A stretch of DNA of 64,000 bases from Myxococcales bacterium (GTDB lineage Bacteria; Myxococcota_A; UBA9042), in assembly GCA_009692425.1 (NCBI GenBank), contig SHZF01000003.1:104896-168895 (forward strand), in the 5' to 3' direction. A program made the position numbers and the translations under genes. The notes under the pieces were generated by a model, which saw nothing but the letters and a program-made list of their open reading frames with translations, had not been told where the DNA came from and ran no database searches. Positions 46,135-54,993 of this stretch are shown here, piece by piece. How positions within the stretch are numbered: position 1 is the stretch's first letter; each line of letters starts with the position of its first letter.

Positions 46135-46554
46135 CTACACGCTGAACGACGACCCGCACCCGCAGGCCGCCTTGGCATTCGGGTTCGTGAACACGAAGCC
46201 CTTGCCGTTCAGGCCGCCCTGGAAGTCGAGGATCGTCCCGCGCAGGAACACGAGGCTCTTCCGATCGACGAAAATCTTCGGGTGCTCGCCCAGCACGGTG
46301 TCGCCCAAGCGCGACTTGCTCTCGAAATCCAGTACATAGCTGAGCCCGGAGCAGCCGCCGCCGGTGACGCCGACGCGAATGCCGACGAGCGCCACGCCCT
46401 GCTCAGCCGCGATCGTCTGCAAGCGCGCCAACGCCTCGCCCGAAACCTGCACGGGTGGGGCGGACATGGGCGCAGGCAACGCGAGGCCCGGCAGGTCCGC
46501 CGGGACAGTGGGGGCCGCCACTGGATTCAGGTTCATCGCTGCTTCTGCCATCAT
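46135..46554 (-). CDS. iscA: A-type Fe-S carrier IscA/ErpA
   Basis: 139 residues. The HesB-like core starts near residue 36 (VQVSGEALARLQTIAAEQ). Cluster-binding Cys lie in VTGGGCSGLSYVLDF and the C-terminal ACGCGSSF, the classic C-x64ish-C-x-C set. These proteins carry clusters from IscU to targets. The first 35 residues are a Pro/Ala-rich extension not usual in the family. The ATG overlaps the iscU stop (ATGA). ErpA and IscA cannot be told apart by motif; the operon position favours IscA. Confidence 0.92.
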   Translation of the reverse strand: MMAEAAMNLNPVAAPTVPADLPGLALPAPMSAPPVQVSGEALARLQTIAAEQGVALVGIRVGVTGGGCSGLSYVLDFESKSRLGDTVLGEHPKIFVDRKSLVFLRGTILDFQGGLNGKGFVFTNPNAKAACGCGSSFSV

Positions 46555-46952
46555 GGTGTCGTCCCTTGCAGCGCGGCGTTCTTGCGCTTGTAGTCGGCGA
46601 GAGCGGCCCGGATCGCGTCCTCGGCCAGCACCGAGCAATGGATCTTGATGGGCGGCAGGTTCAGTTCCTGCACGATGTCCGTATTGCGGATGGTCGCCGC
46701 CTCATCGACCGTCTTGCCCTTGACCCATTCGGTGGCCAGGGAGGACGACGCGATCGCCGACCCGCAGCCGAACGTCTTGAAGCGGGCGTCCTCGATGACC
46801 CCGTCCGCGTTCACGCGAATCTGCAGCTTCATCACGTCTCCGCACTCCGGCGCACCGACCACGCCGGTGCCGACCGTGGGGTCGTCCTTGGGCAGCGCGC
46901 CGACGTTGCGCGGGTTGTTGTAGTGGTCGAGCACTTTTTCCGAGTAGGCCAT
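46551..46952 (-). CDS. iscU: Fe-S cluster scaffold IscU
   Basis: 133 residues, normal length. The scaffold on which IscS sulfur and iron form a [2Fe-2S] cluster. Ligand Cys are in GAPECGDVMKLQIRV, KTFGCGSAIASSSL and KIHCSVLAEDAI. The HscA-recognition motif LPPIK (in ELNLPPIKIHCS) is present. The start MAYSEKVLDHYNNPRNVG is typical and has the Shine-Dalgarno GGGAGA upstream. 48 bp after iscS. Confidence 0.96.
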   Translation of the reverse strand: MAYSEKVLDHYNNPRNVGALPKDDPTVGTGVVGAPECGDVMKLQIRVNADGVIEDARFKTFGCGSAIASSSLATEWVKGKTVDEAATIRNTDIVQELNLPPIKIHCSVLAEDAIRAALADYKRKNAALQGTTP

Positions 46953-46999
46953 GGTCGTCTCCCTCACGTTCGCGATGCTGTGCTTGCTGCAGACAGCAT

Positions 47000-48223
47000 T
47001 CAGTGCCCGGTCCATTGCACGGACTTCAGATCGATGCCTTCCTGCACCATCTCCCACAGCGGCGACATGTCGCGCAGGCGGTTGACGACCTCGACGACGC
47101 GGCCAATCGTGTAGTCGATTTCCGCCTCCGTGTTGAAGCGGCCGATGCCGAACCGGATCGATGTGTGCGCCAGTTCGTCGTCGACGCCGAGCGCCTTGAG
47201 AACGTAGCTCGGTTCCAGCGACGCCGACGTGCACGCCGAACCCGACGACACCGCGACGTCGTGAATGCCCATCAGCAACGACTCGCCCTCGACGTAGGCG
47301 AAGCTGCAGTTCAGGTTGCCGGGCGTGCGCAACGTCGGATGCCCGTTGAGGTACACGTGTTCCAACTGCGCCGTCAGGCCGCCGTGCAGGCGCTCGCGCA
47401 GGGCGCCAATGCGAGCCGATTCTGCCGGCATCTCGGCCACGGCCAGTTCTGCCGCTTCGCCCAGCGCGACCAGCAACGGCACCGCCAGTGTCCCCGATCG
47501 CAGCCCGCGTTCGTGGCCACCGCCGTGGATCATTGCCTCAAGCCGGACGCGCGGGGCCTTGCGCCGCACGTACAGCGCGCCGACGCCCTTGGGGCCGTAA
47601 ATCTTGTGGGCCGTCACCGCGCACAGGTCGATGTGCATCGCTTCCACGTCGAGCGGCACCTTGCCGAGCCCCTGGGCGGCATCGCAGAAGAACAGCACGC
47701 CGCGGGCATGGCACATGGCCCCGATCTGTTCCAAGGGCTGCACGACGCCGATCTCGTTGTTCACCGCCATCACGGCGACGAGGATCGTCTGCTCGGTCAG
47801 GGCGGCCTCGATCTGCGCGGCACTGACGAGTCCCTGGTTGTCGACCGGCAGGAACGTGACGCGAAAGCCCTCGCGTTCGAGCGCCATGCACGAGTCGAGC
47901 ACGGCCTTGTGTTCGGTGCAGATTGTGACGATGTGGTCGCCCTGCTCCCGCAGCATGTGGGCGGCGCCCTTGATGCCGAGGTTGTTGGACTCAGTCGCGC
48001 CCGACGTGAAGACGATCTCCTTGGCCGACGAGGCGCCGAGCGCACGTGCGACCTGATCGCGCGCTTTGTCGACGGCTTCTTCGGCCTCGCGCCCGAACGA
48101 ATGCGTGCGCGAGGCGGCGTTGCCGAACTTCGTCGTGAACCAGGGCAACATCGCGGCCAGCACGCGGGGGTCGACCGCGGTCGTGGCGTGGTTGTCCATG
48201 TAGATGGGCAGGTTGGGCGTCAC
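47000..48223 (-). CDS. iscS: Cysteine desulfurase IscS
   Basis: 407 residues. A PLP enzyme that takes sulfur from cysteine for Fe-S clusters and tRNA thiolation. Motifs: [30 protein letters not shown], the PLP lysine in [29 protein letters not shown] and the catalytic Cys loop [17 protein letters not shown], which groups it with class I (IscS). GTG 48223 starts [15 protein letters not shown]. It opens the operon iscS-iscU-iscA-hscB-hscA-pflX-like. No iscR precedes it. Confidence 0.96.
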   Translation of the reverse strand: MTPNLPIYMDNHATTAVDPRVLAAMLPWFTTKFGNAASRTHSFGREAEEAVDKARDQVARALGASSAKEIVFTSGATESNNLGIKGAAHMLREQGDHIVTICTEHKAVLDSCMALEREGFRVTFLPVDNQGLVSAAQIEAALTEQTILVAVMAVNNEIGVVQPLEQIGAMCHARGVLFFCDAAQGLGKVPLDVEAMHIDLCAVTAHKIYGPKGVGALYVRRKAPRVRLEAMIHGGGHERGLRSGTLAVPLLVALGEAAELAVAEMPAESARIGALRERLHGGLTAQLEHVYLNGHPTLRTPGNLNCSFAYVEGESLLMGIHDVAVSSGSACTSASLEPSYVLKALGVDDELAHTSIRFGIGRFNTEAEIDYTIGRVVEVVNRLRDMSPLWEMVQEGIDLKSVQWTGH

Positions 48224-48320
48224 GGGGCTCGCTTGGGCAGCGCCGGGGTTGCCGACGGGCGTTCACGGTCTTTCAGGTTGCGACAACTTGGGCGGCGCGG
48301 ATATGAGACCACGCCGGTCC

Positions 48321-48350
48321 AATTTAGCTGCCGAGGCGGCGCGGTGTCAA
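48321..48350 (-). promoter_or_regulatory. Candidate promoter of the isc operon
   Basis: On the minus strand TTGACA (48350-48345) is a perfect -35; after an 18-bp spacer TAAATT (48326-48321) is a fair -10. The start would leave a leader of about 90 bases before the iscS GTG. No IscR-type palindrome was recognised. Confidence 0.5.
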
Positions 48351-48497
48351 TGTCTAAGTGGACCTCCAGGTCTTTTTTGGCGGCGCCGGTCGCGCCTGAC
48401 AGCCGCATGCGACGGAATACGGCGAACTCTTGAAGATGGCCTGGCACCCATCTGCCACCATTGGCGCCACGCCCGAATTCGTTGCAGGTTTGCCGCC

Positions 48498-48691
48498 ATG
48501 CCTGAACTGCCCGACGTCGAAGCCTACCTGCACGCGCTGAAGCCGCGGGTGCCGGGTCAGACCGTGCGCGGCGTGCGGCTCGGCAACCCGTTCGTGCTGC
48601 GGAGCGTGCGTGGCCCGAGAAGGTGACGGCTTTTCGAGCCGAAATGGCGGTCCACGGGAAATACCGCCAGCCGTGCCCGGTTTGCCAGACC
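48498..48691 (+). pseudogene. Gutted Fpg/Nei DNA glycosylase gene
   Basis: The start encodes MPELPDVEAYLHALKPRV and GQTVRGVRLGNPFVLRSV, the N-terminus (with catalytic Pro and Glu) of a Fpg/Nei family glycosylase. After about 37 codons the frame shifts and reads WPEKVTAFRAEMAVHGKYRQ then PCPVC, which in that family is the helix and first half of the zinc finger near the C-terminus. About 190 codons between, including the HTH, are missing. The second half of the zinc finger is replaced by a GCC-rich run. The gene cannot give an active enzyme. The intact mutM at 11.6 kb is of a different subtype. Confidence 0.75.
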
Positions 48692-48812
48692 GCTGCCGCC
48701 GCCGCCGCCGACCATCGCGCTGAAATTGACATCCCGCGTCCTCCGCCCCTACAACCCCGCCCGCCCCGGCCCGCGCCAGCCAGCGCCCCACAGCCGCAGC
48801 CCGGAATCCGCC

Positions 48813-49673
48813 ATGGCCGAACCCGCTTCCGCTCCCCCTGTCGCGCCCGGCCGCCCGCTGCCCGCCCGCCTCGTGCTCGGCGTCGGCGCGGGCAAGGGCG
48901 GCGTCGGCAAGTCGACCGTCGCCGTCAACCTAGCGGTCACACTTGCACAGCAAGGCCTGCGCGTGGGGTTGCTCGACGCCGACATGTACGGGCCGAGCGT
49001 GCCGATCATGCTCGGCCTGCAGGGGTTCAAGCCGACGGTCAACGAGCGGCGCAAGATCGTGCCTGCGCTGGCCCACGGCATTCGCTGTATTTCAATGGGG
49101 TTTCTCGTCGAGGCCGACATGGCCGTCGCATGGCGTGGGCCGATGGTGGGGCGCGCGGTCACGCAGTTCGTCGATGACGTCGAGTGGGGCGACCTCGATT
49201 GGCTTATCGTCGACCTGCCGCCGGGGACCGGAGACATTCTCTTGAGCCTTGGCCAGTTGCTCCCAATGACCGGCGCCGTCGTGGTGTCGACGCCGCAAGA
49301 CGTGGCTTTTGCCGACGTGCTGCGCGCGGTGCGGATGTTTTCGATGCTCAAGGTCGACGTGGTCGGACTCGTCGAGAACATGGCGTACTTTCGCTGCCCA
49401 GACAACGGCAAGGATTATGAGATCTTCGGCCCAAGCCACTCGCCGAATCACTGCAAGACGCATGGCCTGACGTTCCTCGGCCAGATTCCCATCGACATGG
49501 CGGTGTCGCCCAACGCCGACGCGGGCCTGCCGATCGTCGTCGCGGCGCCCGACTCCGTGCAGTCGGCCGCCTACCGCTCGATCGCGGACCAGATCGCCGC
49601 AACGCTGGGAGCCAAGGTGGCGGCGGCGGCCGGCAAGGCTCCCGTCGGCCACGGCTTCTTCACGACCCGGTAG
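48813..49673 (+). CDS. mrp: Mrp/ApbC-type Fe-S carrier ATPase
   Basis: 286 residues. A P-loop NTPase (MinD/Mrp family) that binds and transfers [4Fe-4S] clusters, for example to complex I subunits. The deviant Walker A is GVGAGKGGVGKSTVAVNLAV, switch regions include LDADMYGPSVPIMLG and VDLPPGTGDILLSL, and the C-terminal part has ENMAYFRCPDNGKDYEIFG (the usual CxxC is reduced to one Cys here, with another in NHCKTHG). There is no N-terminal DUF59 domain. Its neighbourhood to isc and nuo genes fits. ATG 48813 starts MAEPASAPPV. Confidence 0.9.
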   Translation: MAEPASAPPVAPGRPLPARLVLGVGAGKGGVGKSTVAVNLAVTLAQQGLRVGLLDADMYGPSVPIMLGLQGFKPTVNERRKIVPALAHGIRCISMGFLVEADMAVAWRGPMVGRAVTQFVDDVEWGDLDWLIVDLPPGTGDILLSLGQLLPMTGAVVVSTPQDVAFADVLRAVRMFSMLKVDVVGLVENMAYFRCPDNGKDYEIFGPSHSPNHCKTHGLTFLGQIPIDMAVSPNADAGLPIVVAAPDSVQSAAYRSIADQIAATLGAKVAAAAGKAPVGHGFFTTR

Positions 49674-49708
49674 CGTTGCCAGCCGTCCAAGGTTGACCGG
49701 CCGTCGCG

Positions 49709-52129
49709 TCAGCCTTCCGGGCCCGCGGGCTCCAAGGGCGGGGGCCGCACGAGTTCTGCCGGCGCCAGTTCGCCTTCGTCGCCGAGCGCCCCGTCGTCGA
49801 TGGCTTCGGCCCCCGCCTCTCCGTCCGCGATGACCGGCAACACGGCGCCACCCGGCCCGGCGAGCACGTGCGGCAGGCGCGGCAGGGGGCGCACGGGCAC
49901 GCGGTCGAGCGCCTCGCGCATGAACTGGCTCCAGATTGGGACGGCGAGGGTGCCCCCGGTCGCCTTGGGCATCGGCTTGCGGTCGTCCCAACCTACCCAG
50001 ACCGCAGCACACAGTTCGGGCGCAAAGCCGACGAACCACGCGTCGCGCCCGCCATTCGAAGTGCCCGTCTTCCCCGCCACGGGGCGGCCGACTTTCGCCT
50101 CGCGCCCGCTGCCGCGCTGCACGACCTCGCCCAGCATGTCGACCAGCGCGCGCACCACACCGTCAGCCAGCACCCGGACACCGTTGTCGCGCGGCGCCTG
50201 CCAGAGGTCCTTGCCATCACGCCCCACGATGCGCGTGACCAGGATCGGCTCGCGGCGCACGCCGTCCGCGGCGATTGTCGCGTAGGCATTGGCTAGTTCC
50301 AGCACGCCGACTGCCGACGCGCCCAACGCAAGGGGCAAGCCGACCTGCAGGCGACTCTCGATGCCGAGCCGGCGCGCGAACTCCTCGACCCGCTGCGGCC
50401 CGACCTGGGCGGCGACTTCGACAGCGATCGAGTTGATCGACTGGGCCAGCGCGTCGCGCAGCGTGTGAAGCTTGCCATCGTGGCGGCCGCTGAAGTTGCG
50501 CGGCGTCCACGTCTTGCGGCCGACCCGGTAGCCGCGCGCAACGTCCAGCATTTCGGTCTCCGGAGTGAAGAGCCCCGCGTCGAGCGCCGCCCCGTATGCG
50601 AACGTCTTGAACGTTGAACCCGGCTGGCGGCGCGCCTGCGTGGCCCGATCGAACGGGTGCAGCGCAAAGTCGTCGCCACCCACCAGCGCCCGCACCAGCC
50701 GCGTCTTCGGCTCTACGGCCGCCAGCGCCGCCTGTGGGCCAAATTCGGGCGAAAGCACCAGACCGTCAGGGGAGTCGTCGCGCAAGGACACGCGCACGAG
50801 GTCGCCGGGCTCCAGGCGTACGGATTTTGCAGCGGCCGCCGTCCCGTCCCGCTGCACGGCTGCCAGGGGCAGGTAGCGGCCCAGCGCAACCTGAGGGAGC
50901 CACCCGGTGACGCCTCCGAGGTCGATCTGCCACGCCCGCCGCGCGCCGTCGCTGGCTTCGACGATGCCCACCAGGATGCGCCCCCACGGCCGTCGTCCTC
51001 CGTCGAACAGCGCGGCTTGCTGGGCGGCGAGTCGGGCCCGGCCGTCCTGCAGCGCCGTGGTGTCCGCGTAGTGCTTCACGGGCTCTCGCACGCGGTAGGT
51101 CGCATCGATGCGCTGGAGCCCCGCGCGCACCGCCGCTTCCGCCGCCCGTTGGACGTCGAGGTCCATTGCAACTTCGACGCGCAGGCCGCCATGCACGAGC
51201 GCATCGCGGCCGACCTTGTCGATCACGAAGCGCCGCACCGTCTCGACGTACCAGGCACCAGCGTCGGCCACCGTGTCGTGTCCTCGCGCCGGCAGCGCTT
51301 CTGCCTCTGCGCGCACACGGTCGGCCTCACCGAGATGGCGATGGCGCACCATCTGGTCGAGCACATAGCTGCGGCGCTGGCGGGCCCGCTCGGGGTGGCG
51401 CAGCGGCGAGAAGCGGGCAGGGCTGTTGACGACGCCGGCCAACAGCGCGGCCTGGGCGACGTCGAGTTCGCTGGCCGAGCGCCCGAAGTAGAAGCGCGCC
51501 GCCTCTTCCACGCCGTAGCGGCCGTGGCCGAAGTAGACCTCGTTCGCGTACAACGCCAGGATGTCCTCCTTCGTCAGCCGCGTCTCCAGCTTGCGTGCCA
51601 GCACGAGTTCGCGCGCCTTGCGCCACAGCGTCTTCTCCCGGCCGAGAAAGCGGGTCTTGGCAAACTGCTGCGTCAGCGTCGAAGCGCCCTGGGCGTAGCG
51701 CCCCAGCACCGCGTCCCGCCACAACGCGCGCGCGATGCCGAGGACATCGAGACCCGGGTGCTGCCAGAAGCCGGCGTCTTCGGCGCACACGATCGCGGCG
51801 CGCAACACCGGCGGAATGCGCTCCGGCCCCACGACCGTGCGCACCTCCTCGCCGAACGTCGCCACGACTTCGCCGCCCGCGGCCTGGATGCGGCTCGCCT
51901 CGTGCGCCAAGCCGCGGTACGCCTCGAAGGTGTATACGTCGGGCAGGCTGGCATCGAGCCACGCCCACGTCAGGCCGAGTGCGCCGGCTCCGACTGCTGC
52001 GAGCACCAGCGTTGCTCCCACCAGGCGACGCAGGCAGCCCGTGCGGCTTCTCGCGACGACCGGTCCCAGGCCCGGTGCGGCGCCGCGCGGCGGCGGGCGT
52101 TCTGCGGCGGTCTGGGCAATGCGGGGCAT
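49709..52129 (-). CDS. Class A penicillin-binding protein (PBP1A-like)
   Basis: 806 residues. A bifunctional peptidoglycan synthase: one N-terminal transmembrane helix (LVGATLVLAAVGAGALGLTWAW), then the GT51 glycosyltransferase with AEDAGFWQHPGLDVLGIARAL, GASTLTQQFAKTRFL, KARELVLARKLE and YANEVYFGHGRYGVEEAARFYFG. The transpeptidase has SxxK in QPGSTFKTFAYG, SxN in AQSINSIAVE and KTGTS in VAGKTGTSNGG. An acidic/proline-rich tail closes it. ATG 52129 gives a normal cytoplasmic tail; an in-frame ATG further upstream adds 28 Arg-rich residues. Confidence 0.93.
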   Translation of the reverse strand: MPRIAQTAAERPPPRGAAPGLGPVVARSRTGCLRRLVGATLVLAAVGAGALGLTWAWLDASLPDVYTFEAYRGLAHEASRIQAAGGEVVATFGEEVRTVVGPERIPPVLRAAIVCAEDAGFWQHPGLDVLGIARALWRDAVLGRYAQGASTLTQQFAKTRFLGREKTLWRKARELVLARKLETRLTKEDILALYANEVYFGHGRYGVEEAARFYFGRSASELDVAQAALLAGVVNSPARFSPLRHPERARQRRSYVLDQMVRHRHLGEADRVRAEAEALPARGHDTVADAGAWYVETVRRFVIDKVGRDALVHGGLRVEVAMDLDVQRAAEAAVRAGLQRIDATYRVREPVKHYADTTALQDGRARLAAQQAALFDGGRRPWGRILVGIVEASDGARRAWQIDLGGVTGWLPQVALGRYLPLAAVQRDGTAAAAKSVRLEPGDLVRVSLRDDSPDGLVLSPEFGPQAALAAVEPKTRLVRALVGGDDFALHPFDRATQARRQPGSTFKTFAYGAALDAGLFTPETEMLDVARGYRVGRKTWTPRNFSGRHDGKLHTLRDALAQSINSIAVEVAAQVGPQRVEEFARRLGIESRLQVGLPLALGASAVGVLELANAYATIAADGVRREPILVTRIVGRDGKDLWQAPRDNGVRVLADGVVRALVDMLGEVVQRGSGREAKVGRPVAGKTGTSNGGRDAWFVGFAPELCAAVWVGWDDRKPMPKATGGTLAVPIWSQFMREALDRVPVRPLPRLPHVLAGPGGAVLPVIADGEAGAEAIDDGALGDEGELAPAELVRPPPLEPAGPEG

Positions 52130-52264
52130 GGCCGCGCAGTGTAGAAGGCAGCCGTCAGAAGTCGATCGCCCGGCGGCGCGACCTTGCACGCGCCGCCCGT
52201 GTCGTGTGACCATTGCCCGGGCCTCGGGTCGGGCTGAGTCTCCGAGGGATGCCCGCGCGACTAT

Positions 52265-52337
52265 TTGGCCCGGGAACTACCAGTGGCGAACGTACCCTGC
52301 CCCCGCTGCGGTGCAAATTGGCCCGCGAACTACCAGT
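52265..52337 (+). repeat. 20-bp direct repeat at the start of the FHA gene
   Basis: TTGGCCCGGGAACTACCAGT (52265-52284) recurs with one mismatch at 52318-52337, 53 bp later. The second copy encodes part of the zinc ribbon (WPANYQF). The first lies at and before the start codon, so the 5' end looks like a partial duplication. Confidence 0.55.
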
Positions 52338-53101
52338 TCTGCGGGCGTTGCGGCCAGCCCATGCCTGCGGCGGCGGCGGCCCGTCCGGTGCGCATCCCAC
52401 CGCCGCCTTCCGGGCCCGCTCCCGTCATCCAGATCAGCAACGTCAGGACCGCGATTCGCCTCATCGTCCTGCGCGGTGCGGTGGCGGAGGGCACCGCCTA
52501 CGACCTGAACCAGGGCACGCAGGCCATGGGACGGCAGGGCGAGCTGGCGTTTCCCGGTGACGCGCTCATGGCGGCGCGCCACGTGGTGTTCCAGCGCATC
52601 GGCGATGCGGCAGACGTGGTCGAAGTGCCGGGGCCGACCGGTTGTTTCCGCCGCATCCGTCAGCCGGAGGTCGTGGAATCCGGCGCCGTCATCTTTGCCG
52701 GCGAACAGTACCTGCTGGCCCGACGCGGCGACGACGTGCCGGCGGATGCCGTCGAAGGCGAGGACCTGCCTCCCGAGGTGTTCGGCACGCCGCTGCCTGT
52801 GCCGCACCTGCACATCACGCAACTGCTGTTGGGCGGTTTGCCGGGCCGCGTCGTGTCCACCGACCGCGACGTGCTAACCGTTGGGCGCGAGGGCTGTGAC
52901 CTGTCGTTTCCCCAGGACCGCTTCTTGTCCGGGCGCCACCTGCGCTTCGAATTGCTGTCAGACGGCACGATCCAGATCGTCGACATCGGCTCGCTGAACG
53001 GCACGTTCGTGCGCTGCGAGAACCTGCCGTACCGCATCGAGAAGGGCGACGAATTGCTGGTCGGCGAGATGCTGTTCCGCGTCGACATTCGCGAGGAATA
53101 G
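52283..53101 (+). CDS. Zinc-ribbon protein with two FHA domains
   Basis: 272 residues. An N-terminal zinc ribbon (CPRCGANWPANYQFCGRCG) and a Pro/Ala linker precede a first, degenerate FHA-like domain (MGRQGELAFPGDALMAARHVVFQ) and a second, well-formed FHA domain (VGREGCDLSFPQDRFLSGRHLRFEL... IVDIGSLNGTFVR) with the phosphothreonine-binding Arg, Ser and Asn. FHA domains bind phosphothreonine peptides made by Ser/Thr kinases such as the one at 25.8 kb. GTG 52283 starts MANVPCPRCG; a TTG six codons earlier exists but lies in a duplicated segment. Confidence 0.85.
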   Translation: MANVPCPRCGANWPANYQFCGRCGQPMPAAAAARPVRIPPPPSGPAPVIQISNVRTAIRLIVLRGAVAEGTAYDLNQGTQAMGRQGELAFPGDALMAARHVVFQRIGDAADVVEVPGPTGCFRRIRQPEVVESGAVIFAGEQYLLARRGDDVPADAVEGEDLPPEVFGTPLPVPHLHITQLLLGGLPGRVVSTDRDVLTVGREGCDLSFPQDRFLSGRHLRFELLSDGTIQIVDIGSLNGTFVRCENLPYRIEKGDELLVGEMLFRVDIREE

Positions 53102-53126
53102 CCGCGCCGACAAGAGAACCGGGGCG

Positions 53127-54686
53127 CTATTTCCCAGGGGCCGGAGCCGGAGCCGCGCCGGGGGCCGGAGCCGCTGCACCGCCTCCCGCCGCTTCCTTCT
53201 TGGCCTTGTCGCGCGCCACCTTGTCCGCCGCACGCTCCTCGACCCAGCCTACCAGGGCCTTGCCGCGGCGCTCGAAGCTGTAGCCTGCGTAGTGCTTGCG
53301 CCACTTGACGGTCTCCGCATCGATCTTGCCCTCGGCGCCCAGCTTGTCGGTCGCCCGCAGGTAGTCGATGATCTCGGCACCCGCTGCAGCCAGGTCCACC
53401 ATTGCGACGTTCTGCGCGTCCTGCGGCACGATGATCGGGTCGATGATCTTGAGATCGCGCTCCGGGGGCTTCGTGGCTGCGTACGCCTTCAACGTGGCCA
53501 GCGCCGCATCGTCGCCCAGCGCCAGCGTGCACCGGATCGCCAGCAGCCGCTCGATCGTTCGGGTGCTCTTGAGCGCCGCGTCGAGCACCGGACGCACGAT
53601 TTCGGTGCCGAGGTTCTTCACGTCCTGCCCGCACCACTCGGTCATCTGCTTCTTCACGTCGTTCTGCGCGCACCCTTGCTGGCCGTATTGCTCGTCGTCC
53701 GGCAGGTGGGCGAGCGCGAACTTGAATCCATCGCCGCCCCCGTACTGCACCATCATCTGCGCGCCCCACCAGCGGTCGTCGCAGTTCGTCTTTGATTCCA
53801 GGAGCTTCACGAACATCGGGCGAAAATCCTTCTCCCACCGCGCCCTGATCTCGACCTTGGCGTCGGCCTTCTCGGTCCACTCGATCGCGGCCACGATTGC
53901 GAGCGACGCCGCAGCCTTGTCGTCCGGATGCGTGCCGCCCGACAACTTCATGTACAGCTCGATGTAGTAAAGCAGGCCCTCGGGGATCGCCGACCGCTGG
54001 ATCGCGGCGAGGTCCGCCTCGGTGACCTTCACGTTGGCTTTGAGGTTGTGGTAGCGCCGCAGCCCGTTGACCAGCGCCAACTTCGCGCTCGGAGCAGTCT
54101 GCGTCACCAGGAACTGCATGACTCCGTCGCGCGAGATGCCCTTCGACAGCATGATTTCGGCACCCGCGATGCCCTCGACCTCCAGCGCCTCGATCTCCTC
54201 CGGGCGGATGCGCGTGCTCAGCTTCTCGGTGATGCGCTCGGGCTTGTCATCGACCGTGAGGTCGCCGAACGCCCACTTTGCGATCATCGCGCGCGTCGCG
54301 GCCTTCTTGTCGTCGGGCAGCGCGCCGAGCATGTCGAACAGCACGCGCTTGGCGTGGCCTTGCTTCTTGGCGTTCGGGTTGTCGAGCATCTTCTGCAGCG
54401 CCGGTTGCAGCGCGAGCAACACGTCGGTCTTGTCCTTGGCGCGCTGCACCACGCGCTGCACCTGCGACGGCTGGCCTCCCTCATCGACCAGAATTTCGAG
54501 CGCGCGCGCCCGGACCTTCAGGTCGTTGCCGGGGTCGCCGACGAAGTCGGCCATCTCTTTCCAGCCGGCCTCGTTGTTGCTCCACAGGCGGAAGTTCTCC
54601 TCCGGGTCGCTCTTCCCGCAACCACCAGCAACGATTGCGGTCGCACTCAAGAAGACGACGACACTGCGCATGAGATTCTTGGACAC
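53127..54686 (-). CDS. HEAT-repeat-like lipoprotein
   Basis: 519 residues. The start is a GTG (MSKNLMRSVVVFLSATAIVAGGC, lipobox VAGGC) with a perfect AGGAGG six bases upstream, which decides it. The mature part is almost all helical with short repeated helix pairs (NDLKVRARALEILVDEGGQPSQVQRVVQRAKDK..., KKQGHAKRVLFDMLGALPDDKKAATRAMIAKWA), like HEAT/armadillo-type scaffolds. Three Cys (NCDDRWWG, GCAQND, WCGQD) may form disulfides. It ends in a Pro/Ala tail (APAPGAAPAPAPGK). Function unknown; probably a periplasm-facing scaffold. A 36-bp tandem repeat lies just upstream in the leader. Confidence 0.7.
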   Translation of the reverse strand: MSKNLMRSVVVFLSATAIVAGGCGKSDPEENFRLWSNNEAGWKEMADFVGDPGNDLKVRARALEILVDEGGQPSQVQRVVQRAKDKTDVLLALQPALQKMLDNPNAKKQGHAKRVLFDMLGALPDDKKAATRAMIAKWAFGDLTVDDKPERITEKLSTRIRPEEIEALEVEGIAGAEIMLSKGISRDGVMQFLVTQTAPSAKLALVNGLRRYHNLKANVKVTEADLAAIQRSAIPEGLLYYIELYMKLSGGTHPDDKAAASLAIVAAIEWTEKADAKVEIRARWEKDFRPMFVKLLESKTNCDDRWWGAQMMVQYGGGDGFKFALAHLPDDEQYGQQGCAQNDVKKQMTEWCGQDVKNLGTEIVRPVLDAALKSTRTIERLLAIRCTLALGDDAALATLKAYAATKPPERDLKIIDPIIVPQDAQNVAMVDLAAAGAEIIDYLRATDKLGAEGKIDAETVKWRKHYAGYSFERRGKALVGWVEERAADKVARDKAKKEAAGGGAAAPAPGAAPAPAPGK

Positions 54687-54698
54687 TTGCGTCCTCCT

Positions 54699-54828
54699 GG
54701 CGCGACAGAGACTGCCGCGTTGAACTGGCCTGCTGGCGCGACAGAGACTGCCGCGTTGAACTGGCCTGCTGGCGCGACAGAGACTGCCGCGTTGAACTGG
54801 CCTGCTGGCGCGACAGGGTCTGTGGCGC
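54699..54828. repeat. 36-bp tandem repeat (3.6 copies) in a 5' leader
   Basis: Three identical 36-bp units (54699-54734, 54735-54770, 54771-54806), starting GGCGCGACAGAGACTGCC, and a partial fourth (54807-54828, diverging after 10 bp). It abuts the AGGAGG of the lipoprotein gene on the minus strand; the unit itself carries AGCAGG at the matching place. The remaining 165 bp up to the divergent gene at 54994 show no gene and probably hold promoters. Confidence 0.85.
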
Positions 54829-54993
54829 AAGACCGGCAACACTACGCGGCGAGTCTCCCGCCCGCGCTTTCCGCGCAATCGCGAACTCCACGCAGGGGTT
54901 ACGTGGTGCGCATTGCATCCGAACGGCGCGCGATGGTAGTACGTTCGCAAGGTCAGGTAAACCGGGCCGCGACATCCGGAGAGCGGGGCCACC

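Noticed and set aside
48442..48456. Second sigma-54 promoter (TGGCACCCATCTGCC)
   Set aside because: GG and GC are 11 bp apart instead of 12 and the -12 TTGC is missing.
54699..54828. CRISPR array
   Set aside because: The 36-bp units are directly adjacent with no unique spacers and no cas genes are near; it is a plain tandem repeat.
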